The notes under the pieces are model-generated. The model worked only from the letters and a program-made list of their open reading frames with translations, did not search any database and was not told the DNA's origin. The position numbers and the translations under genes were made by a program. From Candidatus Zixiibacteriota bacterium (GTDB taxonomy: Bacteria; Zixibacteria; MSB-5A5; GN15; FEB-12): a DNA stretch of 7,861 nucleotides. Location: NCBI GenBank assembly GCA_003641345.1, contig QNAD01000089.1:1-7861 (forward strand), given 5' to 3'. Positions 1-6,837 of the stretch are shown in pieces. Numbering within the stretch: the first letter of the stretch is position 1; every line of letters begins with the position of its first letter.

Positions 1-492
1 ACGGTTGTTTCCAAAGACAAAGATATTTTTACTGTTGATGCATCTCAGGAAACTATAAATAAAACTATTCTTAATAATTATAAAGTAAATGATAAAATAA
101 ATTTGGAGCAGGCTCTGAAAGTTAGTGACCGCCTGGGAGGACATTTCGTAAGCGGGCATATCGATATTACCGGAAATGTTGATTACATTAGAAAAGACGG
201 TGATTCTTTGGAGTTAGCCATAAGATTTAATTCTGATTTTGATAAGTATGTTATTGCTAAAGGCTCAATTGCCATAAACGGCATTTCGTTGACAGTAAAT
301 GAATGTAAAGCCGGTTGGTTAAATGTAAATTTGATACCTCATACTATTTCAAAGACTACTTTGGTTAATTTAAAACCTGGTTCATTGGTGAATCTTGAAT
401 TTGATATGATTGGGAAATATATTTTTAACATAGTTCAAAGCGGGAAGGCTGAAAAACTAACAAAAGAAAAACTATTAAAAAGTGGATGGTAA
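1..492 (+). CDS. ribE: Riboflavin synthase alpha chain, 5'-truncated by the window edge
   Basis: The frame is open from base 1, and the 163 residues present run to a TAA at 490-492. Riboflavin synthase dismutates two 6,7-dimethyl-8-ribityllumazine molecules to riboflavin plus a pyrimidinedione, the last step of the pathway, in the cytosol. The protein is two tandem lumazine-binding barrels. The visible part starts inside the first (TVVS, normally preceded by NGxCL) and includes [10 protein letters not shown] at residues 46-55. The second barrel shows INGISLTV at 92-99 and [11 protein letters not shown] at 111-121. By comparison with E. coli RibC about 45-50 N-terminal residues are missing, so the full length would be near 210, normal for the family. 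An internal TTG at 103 is not the start, because homology continues upstream of it. The gene is followed 2 nt later by ribBA. The symbol is ribE in the Bacillus-style naming and ribC in E. coli. Confidence 0.96.
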   Translation, partial: TVVSKDKDIFTVDASQETINKTILNNYKVNDKINLEQALKVSDRLGGHFVSGHIDITGNVDYIRKDGDSLELAIRFNSDFDKYVIAKGSIAINGISLTVNECKAGWLNVNLIPHTISKTTLVNLKPGSLVNLEFDMIGKYIFNIVQSGKAEKLTKEKLLKSGW

Positions 493-494
493 TA

Positions 495-1709
495 ATGGCT
501 GAGAAATATAATTTAAATACAATTCAGGAAGCAATAGAAGATATTAAAGCCGGTAAAATGGTCGTGGTTGCTGATGATGAAGACCGTGAAAACGAGGGTG
601 ATTTAATCATGGCGGCTGAAAAGATTACTCCTGAGGCTATAAACTTTTTGACTATTCATGGACGTGGTTTGGTTTGTGTCTGCCTCAATGAGAAAAGGAT
701 TGAACAATTAGACCTTAATCCGATGGTGAAAAATAATACGGCATTGTTGGGCACCAGATTTACAGTTTCCGTCGATGCTGTGAAAAATACAACAACTGGC
801 ATTTCTGCTGCGGATAGAGCAGTTACGATAAAAACTATTGTAGATGATAGCACACGACCTGAAGATTTAGGTCGTCCCGGACATATTTTCCCCATACAGG
901 CTCTAAAAGGCGGAGTTTTAGCCAGAGCAGGGCATACGGAAGCATCGGTCGATTTAGCCAGACTCGCTGGTTTAAAGCCTATGGGTGTATTGTGTGAAAT
1001 TATGAATGAAGATGGAACTATGGCAAGGGTTCCGGATTTGATGAAATTCAAAGAAAAACATAATTTGAAGTTTATTACCATTAAAGATTTAATTGCCTAT
1101 CGCAGGGCAAATGAGAAATTGGTTAAAAAGATTACCAAAGTAAACCTTCCTACAGATTATGGCGATTTTATATTACATTTATACAAATCAGAAATTGATG
1201 ACCATCATCATCTGGCTTTAGTAAAAGGTGATGTGACCGAGGGAGACAATATTCTGGTGCGTGTTCATTCCAGTTGCTTAACAGGAGATGTGTTTGGTTC
1301 CAGTAGATGTGATTGTGGTAATCAACTTCATAATGCGATGAAAATTATTGATAAAAAAGGTAAAGGAGTTTTACTTTATATGCGTCAGGAAGGACGCGGA
1401 ATTGGTTTAGCTAATAAAATTTTGGCGTACAAACTTCAGGAAGAAGGAAGAGATACTGTTCAAGCCAATGAAGATCTTGGTTTTGAGGCTGATCTTCGTG
1501 ATTACGGAATTGGTGCTCAAATCTTAGTAGATCTTGGTCTGTCATCAATAAAGCTCATGACAAATAATCCGAAAAAAATTATTGGCTTAGATGGTCATGG
1601 TTTAGAGGTAACGGAGAGAGTTCCTATAGAAATTAAACCGGGGAAATACAATCAATGTTATTTACAAACCAAGCGTGATAAATTAGGTCATTTGTTAAAT
1701 AATATGTAA
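495..1709 (+). CDS. ribBA: Bifunctional 3,4-dihydroxy-2-butanone 4-phosphate synthase / GTP cyclohydrolase II
   Basis: This fusion makes both starting materials of riboflavin: DHBP from ribulose 5-phosphate (N-terminal half) and the diaminopyrimidine product from GTP (C-terminal half). Numbered from the ATG at 495 (404 aa), the DHBP synthase half covers about 5-205, with the acidic metal-binding loop [10 protein letters not shown] at 27-36, RPGHIFPI at 127-134 and the catalytic-type GHTE at 146-149. The GTP cyclohydrolase II half covers about 213-404. It has the zinc cysteines C261, C272 and C274 (SCLTGD...RCDCG), [12 protein letters not shown] at 297-308, [11 protein letters not shown] at 334-344 and NNPKK at 357-361. 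All key motifs are present, so both activities should be intact, unlike some lineages where one half has decayed. An in-frame ATG at 486 would overlap ribE by 7 nt. I prefer 495 because it fits the usual family N-terminus, but neither start has a strong Shine-Dalgarno sequence. Confidence 0.97.
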   Translation: MAEKYNLNTIQEAIEDIKAGKMVVVADDEDRENEGDLIMAAEKITPEAINFLTIHGRGLVCVCLNEKRIEQLDLNPMVKNNTALLGTRFTVSVDAVKNTTTGISAADRAVTIKTIVDDSTRPEDLGRPGHIFPIQALKGGVLARAGHTEASVDLARLAGLKPMGVLCEIMNEDGTMARVPDLMKFKEKHNLKFITIKDLIAYRRANEKLVKKITKVNLPTDYGDFILHLYKSEIDDHHHLALVKGDVTEGDNILVRVHSSCLTGDVFGSSRCDCGNQLHNAMKIIDKKGKGVLLYMRQEGRGIGLANKILAYKLQEEGRDTVQANEDLGFEADLRDYGIGAQILVDLGLSSIKLMTNNPKKIIGLDGHGLEVTERVPIEIKPGKYNQCYLQTKRDKLGHLLNNM

Positions 1710-1714
1710 AAGTT

Positions 1715-1720
1715 AGGAGA
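1715..1720 (+). promoter_or_regulatory. Ribosome binding site of ribH
   Basis: AGGAGA lies four bases before the ATG at 1725, in the 15-nt gap between ribBA and ribH. It is the clearest Shine-Dalgarno sequence in the window. It shows that this organism uses anti-SD pairing at least for some genes, which many Bacteroidota do only weakly. Confidence 0.7.
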
Positions 1721-1724
1721 TAAG

Positions 1725-2195
1725 ATGAGTCATAAAGTATTTGAAGGAAATCTATCAGCTGGCGGATTCAAATTTGGTGTTGTTGTCAGCAGATTTAATG
1801 AATTTTTAACTGATAAACTATTATCGGGTGCTATGGATTGTTTTAAACGCCATGGTAGCGAGGAAAACAATATTTCTGTTGCTTATGTGCCGGGGGCGTT
1901 TGAGATTCCATATGCCGCCGCTAAGATGGCAAAATCAGGTAAATATGATGCTGTGATTTGTTTGGGAGCTGTGATAAGAGGGGATACACCTCATTTTGAA
2001 TATATCGCCGCTGAATCTTCCAAAGGTATTGCTCGTTTGGCGATTGATACAGGTTTGCCGATAATTTATGGGATAGTAACATCAGATACACTTGAGCAGG
2101 CTATTGAACGGTCAGGGACTAAAGCGGGCAATAAAGGATGGGATGCTGCACAATCTGCTGTGGAGATGGTCAATTTATATAAAAGCATGGAGTAA
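1725..2195 (+). CDS. ribH: 6,7-dimethyl-8-ribityllumazine synthase
   Basis: Lumazine synthase condenses DHBP with 5-amino-6-ribitylamino-uracil to give the substrate of riboflavin synthase, and the family usually assembles as pentamers or 60-mer capsids in the cytosol. At 156 residues it has the normal family length. Visible motifs are [17 protein letters not shown] (20-36) for the substrate aromatic/phosphate region, VPGAFEIP (55-62), [13 protein letters not shown] (81-93) with H90 at the position of the catalytic histidine, and [11 protein letters not shown] (128-138) with R129 at the position of the phosphate-binding arginine. The start at 1725 is fixed by a good AGGAGA. The gene sits 15 nt after ribBA, and its stop codon overlaps or touches the start of nusB, so the two are probably translationally coupled. 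I see nothing unusual in the protein. Confidence 0.97.
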   Translation: MSHKVFEGNLSAGGFKFGVVVSRFNEFLTDKLLSGAMDCFKRHGSEENNISVAYVPGAFEIPYAAAKMAKSGKYDAVICLGAVIRGDTPHFEYIAAESSKGIARLAIDTGLPIIYGIVTSDTLEQAIERSGTKAGNKGWDAAQSAVEMVNLYKSME

Positions 2196-2197
2196 TG

Positions 2198-2623
2198 ATG
2201 GTTCAATCTCCTCGTCGAATTGCACGTGAATTAGCATTAAAAGGGCTTTATGCTTTTGAAACCGGTCAGGTTGAAGTTGATGAAATAATTGAAAATATTA
2301 TTGTCGATGATACTCTATCTGAAAAAAATATTAAGTTTGCAAAATCAATATTCCAATTAGTAAATGATAACCGAGTTTGGGCAGATGAGCAAATAACAGC
2401 TTTGGCAGATAACTGGGATTTAGAAAGAATCGCCATAATTGATCTAATTATTTTACGTATAGGATTGATTGAACTTGAGAAAATGCCGGATATTCCGGTT
2501 AAAGTTGTTCTTAATGAAGCAATTGAATTGGCTAAGACTTTTTCTACCAGCAAATCATTTAGCTTTATAAATGGTATTTTGGATAAATTTGTTCAAATTA
2601 TGGAAGAAAATAATAAGCTATAA
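2198..2623 (+). CDS. nusB: Transcription antitermination factor NusB
   Basis: NusB is a small all-helical RNA-binding protein that, with NusE (ribosomal protein S10), binds boxA RNA and supports antitermination of rRNA operons. The 141 residues fit the family length of about 130-160. The N-terminus has the family pattern RRIARELALKGLYAFE (6-21), whose basic residues contact RNA. The C-terminal half has NEAIELAK (106-113) and FINGILDK (123-130), both characteristic of the family. Two adjacent ATG codons exist: 2195, which shares one base with the ribH stop (TAATG), and 2198. A GGAG at 2189-2192 lies 5 nt before 2198 but only 2 nt before 2195, so I chose 2198. The difference is one residue. Position directly after ribH is the widespread ribH-nusB arrangement known from E. 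coli and others. Confidence 0.95.
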   Translation: MVQSPRRIARELALKGLYAFETGQVEVDEIIENIIVDDTLSEKNIKFAKSIFQLVNDNRVWADEQITALADNWDLERIAIIDLIILRIGLIELEKMPDIPVKVVLNEAIELAKTFSTSKSFSFINGILDKFVQIMEENNKL

Positions 2624-2657
2624 AGAAAAACATAATAGTTTTAGTTTGTGAAAAATC

Positions 2658-2687
2658 TGGACATAGTGCTTAAATAGAGTATATTTG
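2658..2687 (+). promoter_or_regulatory. Putative promoter upstream of the DUF2723 gene
   Basis: In the only substantial gene gap, TGGACA (2658-2663, five of six to the sigma-70 -35 consensus) is followed after 16 nt by TATATT (2680-2685, five of six to the -10). The same place reads TATATTTG (2680-2687), an exact fit to the Bacteroidota -7 element TAnnTTTG, though no clean TTTG is seen at the expected -33. Transcription would begin near 2690-2694, leaving a leader of about 40 nt. This rests on consensus matching by eye in AT-rich DNA, where chance matches are common. Confidence 0.4.
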
Positions 2688-2706
2688 CTGAATTCAGGAA
2701 AATAAG

Positions 2707-2712
2707 AGAGGA
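2707..2712 (+). promoter_or_regulatory. Shine-Dalgarno-like AGAGGA set unusually far from the ATG
   Basis: AGAGGA at 2707-2712 resembles a ribosome binding site, but counting from AGAGG (2707-2711) it is 20 nt from the ATG at 2732 instead of the usual 5-9 nt. An in-frame CTG at 2717 lies at normal spacing, with no stop codon between it and the ATG. It would add only LLGFF to the protein. Either the site is not used, or the start is noncanonical, or the intervening leader folds. I see only a weak five-pair A-T stem (2712-2716 with 2726-2730) that could shorten the distance. Confidence 0.3.
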
Positions 2713-2731
2713 AAAACTGCTCGGATTTTTT

Positions 2732-5722
2732 ATGACAGAATTTATTAACAGAATAAATATTGATAAAACAAATGCTATTATTGCAACTTTGGTCTGGTTG
2801 TTTATTCTAATTATCTATAATCTGACACAGGCAATTTCATTATCTTTTTGGGATTGTGGTGAATTTATAGCTTCTTGTTCAATACTTGGCGTACCTCATC
2901 CTCCCGGAACTCCTTTATATGTAATGATTGGCAGGATTTTTTCTTTGATACCATTATTTGATGATATGGCTCAAAGAGTAAATTTTCTTTCTGTTTTAAG
3001 CTCATCTTTTACTGCATTGTTTGGTTATCTTGTTACTGTAAGAATTTTAAGAAACTGGTTTATATCCAAAGACGATTTATACAGTAAAATTTTAATTTAT
3101 GCCGGAAGTATCAGTGGATCATTATTTCTTGCTTTTGGGTTAACAAATTGGAATAACTCAGTCGAAGCGGAAGTTTATGGATTATCCATGATGCTTTTCA
3201 TGGCTATTTTCTGGTTGATATTAATTTATTCAGAAAATAAGGGGAGTAAATTAGCTGATAGGATTATGTTGTTAATCATCTATCTTGGCTTTGCTGGAAT
3301 TGGGATTCATATGACAACATTTTTGGTTGTACCAGTTGTTGTGTTATTTTTTATTTTAAAAAAAGATGTTGGTAATAAAATATGGTTTGGGTTGGGTCTG
3401 TTTTTCTTTGCGGAATTATATTTGATATTTGCGCTATCTTCGCTACCGGGTGAGATTCCATATTATGTTCCGATAACGATGGCTTTTGTCGTATTTATGT
3501 TTTTTGTTTTTTCATTTGAACAAATCCCAAGAATTTATATGCATACCATTCTCATTTTTATACTTTCAATTTTTCCCGTAATTGGCAAAGGGATAGAAAT
3601 GATAACAGGACCAATTGCAGATTCATACTGGACTATAATTAACTACGTCGGTTATATCTCTTCTGGAGCATTAATTCTGTTTGGATTGTTCGTATTATAT
3701 AAATATTACTCATTAAGAAAAACCGAAGATGCAACTGTTTATTTGATGAGTGGTTTGTTTATAATGGCATCGATAATTATGGTTGTATTATTATTGGTTT
3801 TCAAAGGTTATCAAGCCTTCTTAGTGATTTCGGCTTTGTTTGCTCTGATATTACTTGCCGTTTTATGGAAACATATTAATTGGTCAATTCTTATAGCTGT
3901 TGGCGGTTCATCGTTGATTGTTTTTGGGATAAAACCTTTTGTCTATGGTATGTTAGTTTCTGCTGTCATTCTTGTTGTAGGTGGATTGTTAAAATATCTT
4001 CCGGGGTGGAAAATTTCATTGATGATAATATTTATGGCGGTTGCCGGATTCTCGGTGCATGTTTATATACCAATTCGTTCTGCCGAACAACCAGTAATAA
4101 ATGAGAATAACCCGTCCAAAGATTTAACTACAACAATTAACTATCTTGAAAGAAAACAATACGGCTCAATGTCTATGACAGAGCGGATGTTTAAACGCCG
4201 TTCGGAGTGGGTAAATCAATTTGGAATGCATCGCAGAATGGGTTACTGGGGCTTTTTCAGTGAGCAATATGGTATAAATGGTGTTAAATTTGTTTTTATT
4301 TTTTTACTTGGAATTTTTGGAATATGGGAAATAATAAGACGACGGCCTGATTACGGTTTGTTGTTTTTTATTCTGTTTTTAGTGTCATCGGTTGGTTTGA
4401 TATTATATATGAATTTTGCCGATGGTACACGGAGCGGAATAACCGGCATAGATTATCTTGAAGTGAGAGACCGTGATTACTTTTTTACTCCAGCTTTTGT
4501 TTTATTTGGGCTAGCAATCGGAATAGGTTTGTCTGTTTTGCTACAATTTTTAAGAGAATCGGTTCAGTCTTTTGGAAAAGGCACGAGAGGTATTGTAATG
4601 TACTCTTCGCTTGCATTATTTCTTTTGCCAACTTTCACAATTGCAAATAATTATTTTTACTGTGACCGTTCCAATAATTATATGGCTTTTGATTATGCTA
4701 ATAACATTTTAAGTTCTGCAGATAAAGATGCGGTATTATTTACCGGTGGAGATAATGATACTTTCCCTCTTTGGTGTCTTCAGGAAACTTACGGAATTAG
4801 AAAAGATGTGAAAAATGTTAATCTGTCACTTGCTAATACAAAATGGTATATTAAACAATTGCAAAATACGATGGGTGTAAATCTTGGTTGGACAGAGAGA
4901 GATATTGATAACCTTCGACCTTATAAAACTCAAGACGGAACTATTTTTAGATTGGCTGATCAAGTCGTTGATGCTGTTATTACCAATAATATAGGTGAAA
5001 GGCCGATTGAATTTGCAGTTACTACCAGTTCAGGCTCAAGGAAATATTTAGGGAAACCCCTTAAAAACAAACTTCGTTTAAAAGGGATGGTTTATGAAGT
5101 TGATACCAGTTTGACATCATTGTTTGTTGAGAAAGAAATATCTTTGGATTTTTATACTAACCCGAATAAATTTAAAGCTCGTGGAATTAATGATTCTACT
5201 ATCTATAAAAATGAAACCGCATACAGGTTAACCAGTAATTATGCTAATGGGATTTTGGTTACGGCAGATCATTTAAGGCGTGATGGTGATATTAAAAGTG
5301 CCGAAATTTTAGCTAAGCGTGCTATTGAGTTAGTGCCCATCTCTACCAATTCGATTGATTATTTGGCTCAATTATATTTACGGCAGGGAAAGGTAGATGA
5401 AATCAAAACCTTAATAAATAAATATCCTACTGTTGATAAAAAACAGTTCATGCTCTATTTAGGTCAAGCATATGATGAAAAAGGAGAATCCGAAGAAGCA
5501 GTTAAAGTGTTTAATTCAATTTTGGGTATGGATCCTTCTCATAGGGCGGCTTTTGAAGAGATGTTAAGAATATTTTATAATTCCAACCAGCTAAATAATA
5601 TGGTTACTCTTTTAAAACAATGGTTACGGTTCAATAAAAATGATAAGCAGATAAGGGATTTATTGAATGAGTTTGAAAATGAAATAGCCAAAAAAAATCA
5701 GAAAGTGGATCCAGCCCAATAA
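2732..5722 (+). CDS. DUF2723 / TMEM260-family polytopic membrane protein with TPR-like tail; candidate protein O-mannosyltransferase
   Basis: The 996-residue protein has an N-terminal DUF2723 domain (PF11028). Human TMEM260, of the same family, is a protein O-mannosyltransferase of GT-C type, so a polyprenyl-linked-sugar-dependent O-glycosyltransferase role at the periplasmic face is plausible but inferred. The first membrane segment (about 14-36) is followed by FWDCGEF (39-45) with acidic D41 and E44, then HPPGTPLY (56-63), and VEAEVYG (144-150), all typical of the family; D41 or E44 would suit a GT-C catalytic acid in the first loop. More than a dozen hydrophobic segments fill residues 14-450 and 516-635. 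Then come VRDRDYFF (578-585) and GDNDTFPLWCLQ (673-684), followed by LSLANTKWYI (698-707), as in bacterial long forms. Residues about 835-985 look like three TPR-type helical repeats. Its stop overlaps the next start by one base (TAATG). The acceptor protein and sugar are unknown. Confidence 0.85.
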   Translation: MTEFINRINIDKTNAIIATLVWLFILIIYNLTQAISLSFWDCGEFIASCSILGVPHPPGTPLYVMIGRIFSLIPLFDDMAQRVNFLSVLSSSFTALFGYLVTVRILRNWFISKDDLYSKILIYAGSISGSLFLAFGLTNWNNSVEAEVYGLSMMLFMAIFWLILIYSENKGSKLADRIMLLIIYLGFAGIGIHMTTFLVVPVVVLFFILKKDVGNKIWFGLGLFFFAELYLIFALSSLPGEIPYYVPITMAFVVFMFFVFSFEQIPRIYMHTILIFILSIFPVIGKGIEMITGPIADSYWTIINYVGYISSGALILFGLFVLYKYYSLRKTEDATVYLMSGLFIMASIIMVVLLLVFKGYQAFLVISALFALILLAVLWKHINWSILIAVGGSSLIVFGIKPFVYGMLVSAVILVVGGLLKYLPGWKISLMIIFMAVAGFSVHVYIPIRSAEQPVINENNPSKDLTTTINYLERKQYGSMSMTERMFKRRSEWVNQFGMHRRMGYWGFFSEQYGINGVKFVFIFLLGIFGIWEIIRRRPDYGLLFFILFLVSSVGLILYMNFADGTRSGITGIDYLEVRDRDYFFTPAFVLFGLAIGIGLSVLLQFLRESVQSFGKGTRGIVMYSSLALFLLPTFTIANNYFYCDRSNNYMAFDYANNILSSADKDAVLFTGGDNDTFPLWCLQETYGIRKDVKNVNLSLANTKWYIKQLQNTMGVNLGWTERDIDNLRPYKTQDGTIFRLADQVVDAVITNNIGERPIEFAVTTSSGSRKYLGKPLKNKLRLKGMVYEVDTSLTSLFVEKEISLDFYTNPNKFKARGINDSTIYKNETAYRLTSNYANGILVTADHLRRDGDIKSAEILAKRAIELVPISTNSIDYLAQLYLRQGKVDEIKTLINKYPTVDKKQFMLYLGQAYDEKGESEEAVKVFNSILGMDPSHRAAFEEMLRIFYNSNQLNNMVTLLKQWLRFNKNDKQIRDLLNEFENEIAKKNQKVDPAQ

Positions 5723-6837
5723 TGAATATTCTTGCTTTGAATTGGAACGACCTCAAGAACCCTTACGGGGGTGGAGCAGAAGTCCATCTGGAAGAACTTC
5801 TGAGGCGATTAGTTAAAAACGGACATAACGTTACACTATTCTGCTCAGGTTTTGAAAATTGTTTACCCGAAGAAACAATAGAAGGAATTAAAATTATAAG
5901 ACGAGGGAATAGATTTAATTTTAATCTTATTGCTCCGTTTCATTTAAGAAAATTAGTTAATAATGAAAATTTTGATATTCTTATAGAAGATATCAATAAA
6001 ATTCCTTTTTACACGCCTCTCTATTTGGATATTAAGACTTTGGTGGTAGTACCTCACCTTTTTGCAACAACTGTATTTCATGAGACTAATTTTATGTTAG
6101 GCAGTTATATTTATTTAGCGGAAAGGCCGATGGTTGCTGTTTATAGTGGGAAAAAATATAATGTGATTTCCCAATCAACTGCCGATGATATTGCTGAGCG
6201 AGGTGTGCCTCGTGAAGATATTTCATTAGTACATTGTGGCATTGATGCTGATTTTTATTCTCACGATGCTACATTGGAAAAATATTCAGAACCTACGATT
6301 CTTTATCTTGGTCGGATAAAAAAATATAAATCAGTACAACATCTTATTTCTGCTTTTAAGATTGTTAAAGAAGAGATTAACAATGCTAAACTAATGATTG
6401 TTGGAGCCGGTGATTACAGTGATGTTTTAAAAAAACAGGCTAAAGAACTAAATCTTGAGAAAAATGTTGAATTTACTGGTTTTGTCAGCAAAGAGAATAA
6501 ATTGCTGAGGTTAAGAAAAGCACATGTCGCTGTATTGCCATCGCTTAAAGAAGGATGGGGGTTGACCAATATCGAAGCTAATTCATGCGGAACAACAGTT
6601 ATTGCGGCAAACTCTCCCGGACTCAAAGACTCTGTGAAAGATGGTTATAGTGGGTTGTTATATGAGTATGGTAATATTTATGAATTAGCTGAGAAATTGA
6701 AAAAAATATTATCTGATGACATTTACAGAAAGCAATTAGAGCGAGGGGCTATAGAATGGGCGGCTAAATTTAATTGGGATGATGCCGCTAAAGAATTTGA
6801 AAAAGTTATATTTGATGTGGTTGGAAATAAATTATGA
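5722..6837 (+). CDS. GT4-type glycosyltransferase, GT-B fold
   Basis: This 371-residue protein fits a retaining GT-B glycosyltransferase of the large GT4 (Glycos_transf_1) family, acting at the cytoplasmic side with a nucleotide-sugar donor. The N-terminal Rossmann domain (about 1-175) begins MNILALNW and has the acceptor-side glycine loop NPYGGGAEVHLEE (13-25). The C-terminal domain (about 190-365) has ILYLGRIKKYKSV (193-205), LMIVGAGD (224-231), VEFTGFVS (249-256), and the EX7E donor-binding motif with E277 and E285 in KEGWGLTNIEANSCG (276-290). There is no signal peptide or membrane segment. Sugar specificity cannot be read from the sequence; mannose or a similar hexose would suit its neighbours but that is a guess. 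It starts on the last base of the upstream stop and ends in a 4-nt ATGA overlap with the next gene, so all three are probably made together. Confidence 0.9.
   Translation: MNILALNWNDLKNPYGGGAEVHLEELLRRLVKNGHNVTLFCSGFENCLPEETIEGIKIIRRGNRFNFNLIAPFHLRKLVNNENFDILIEDINKIPFYTPLYLDIKTLVVVPHLFATTVFHETNFMLGSYIYLAERPMVAVYSGKKYNVISQSTADDIAERGVPREDISLVHCGIDADFYSHDATLEKYSEPTILYLGRIKKYKSVQHLISAFKIVKEEINNAKLMIVGAGDYSDVLKKQAKELNLEKNVEFTGFVSKENKLLRLRKAHVAVLPSLKEGWGLTNIEANSCGTTVIAANSPGLKDSVKDGYSGLLYEYGNIYELAEKLKKILSDDIYRKQLERGAIEWAAKFNWDDAAKEFEKVIFDVVGNKL

Noticed and set aside
1..102. Possible leader or FMN riboswitch before an internal TTG start of ribE
   Set aside because: The bases are in-frame riboflavin synthase coding sequence continuing past the window edge. 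Any FMN riboswitch would be upstream of the operon and outside the window.
656..1081. 141-codon open frame on the - strand inside ribBA
   Set aside because: It is entirely antisense to well-conserved RibB coding sequence, has no recognisable domain or ribosome binding site, and its composition mirrors the sense codons.
2266..2553. 95-codon open frame on the - strand inside nusB
   Set aside because: It is antisense to a clear NusB gene, with no homology pattern or initiation signal.
2712..2730. A5-N9-T6 element that resembles a small terminator or hairpin
   Set aside because: The stem is only five A-T pairs with a nine-base loop and no GC content, and it lies immediately before a start codon, so it is not a credible intrinsic terminator.
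3880..4104. 74-codon open frame in another + frame inside the DUF2723 gene
   Set aside because: It overlaps continuous coding sequence of the large membrane protein. Its Cys/Trp-rich product looks like a frame-shifted reading of membrane-helix codons.
6414..6626. 70-codon open frame on the - strand inside the GT4 gene
   Set aside because: It is antisense to the conserved EX7E-containing domain and has no independent support.
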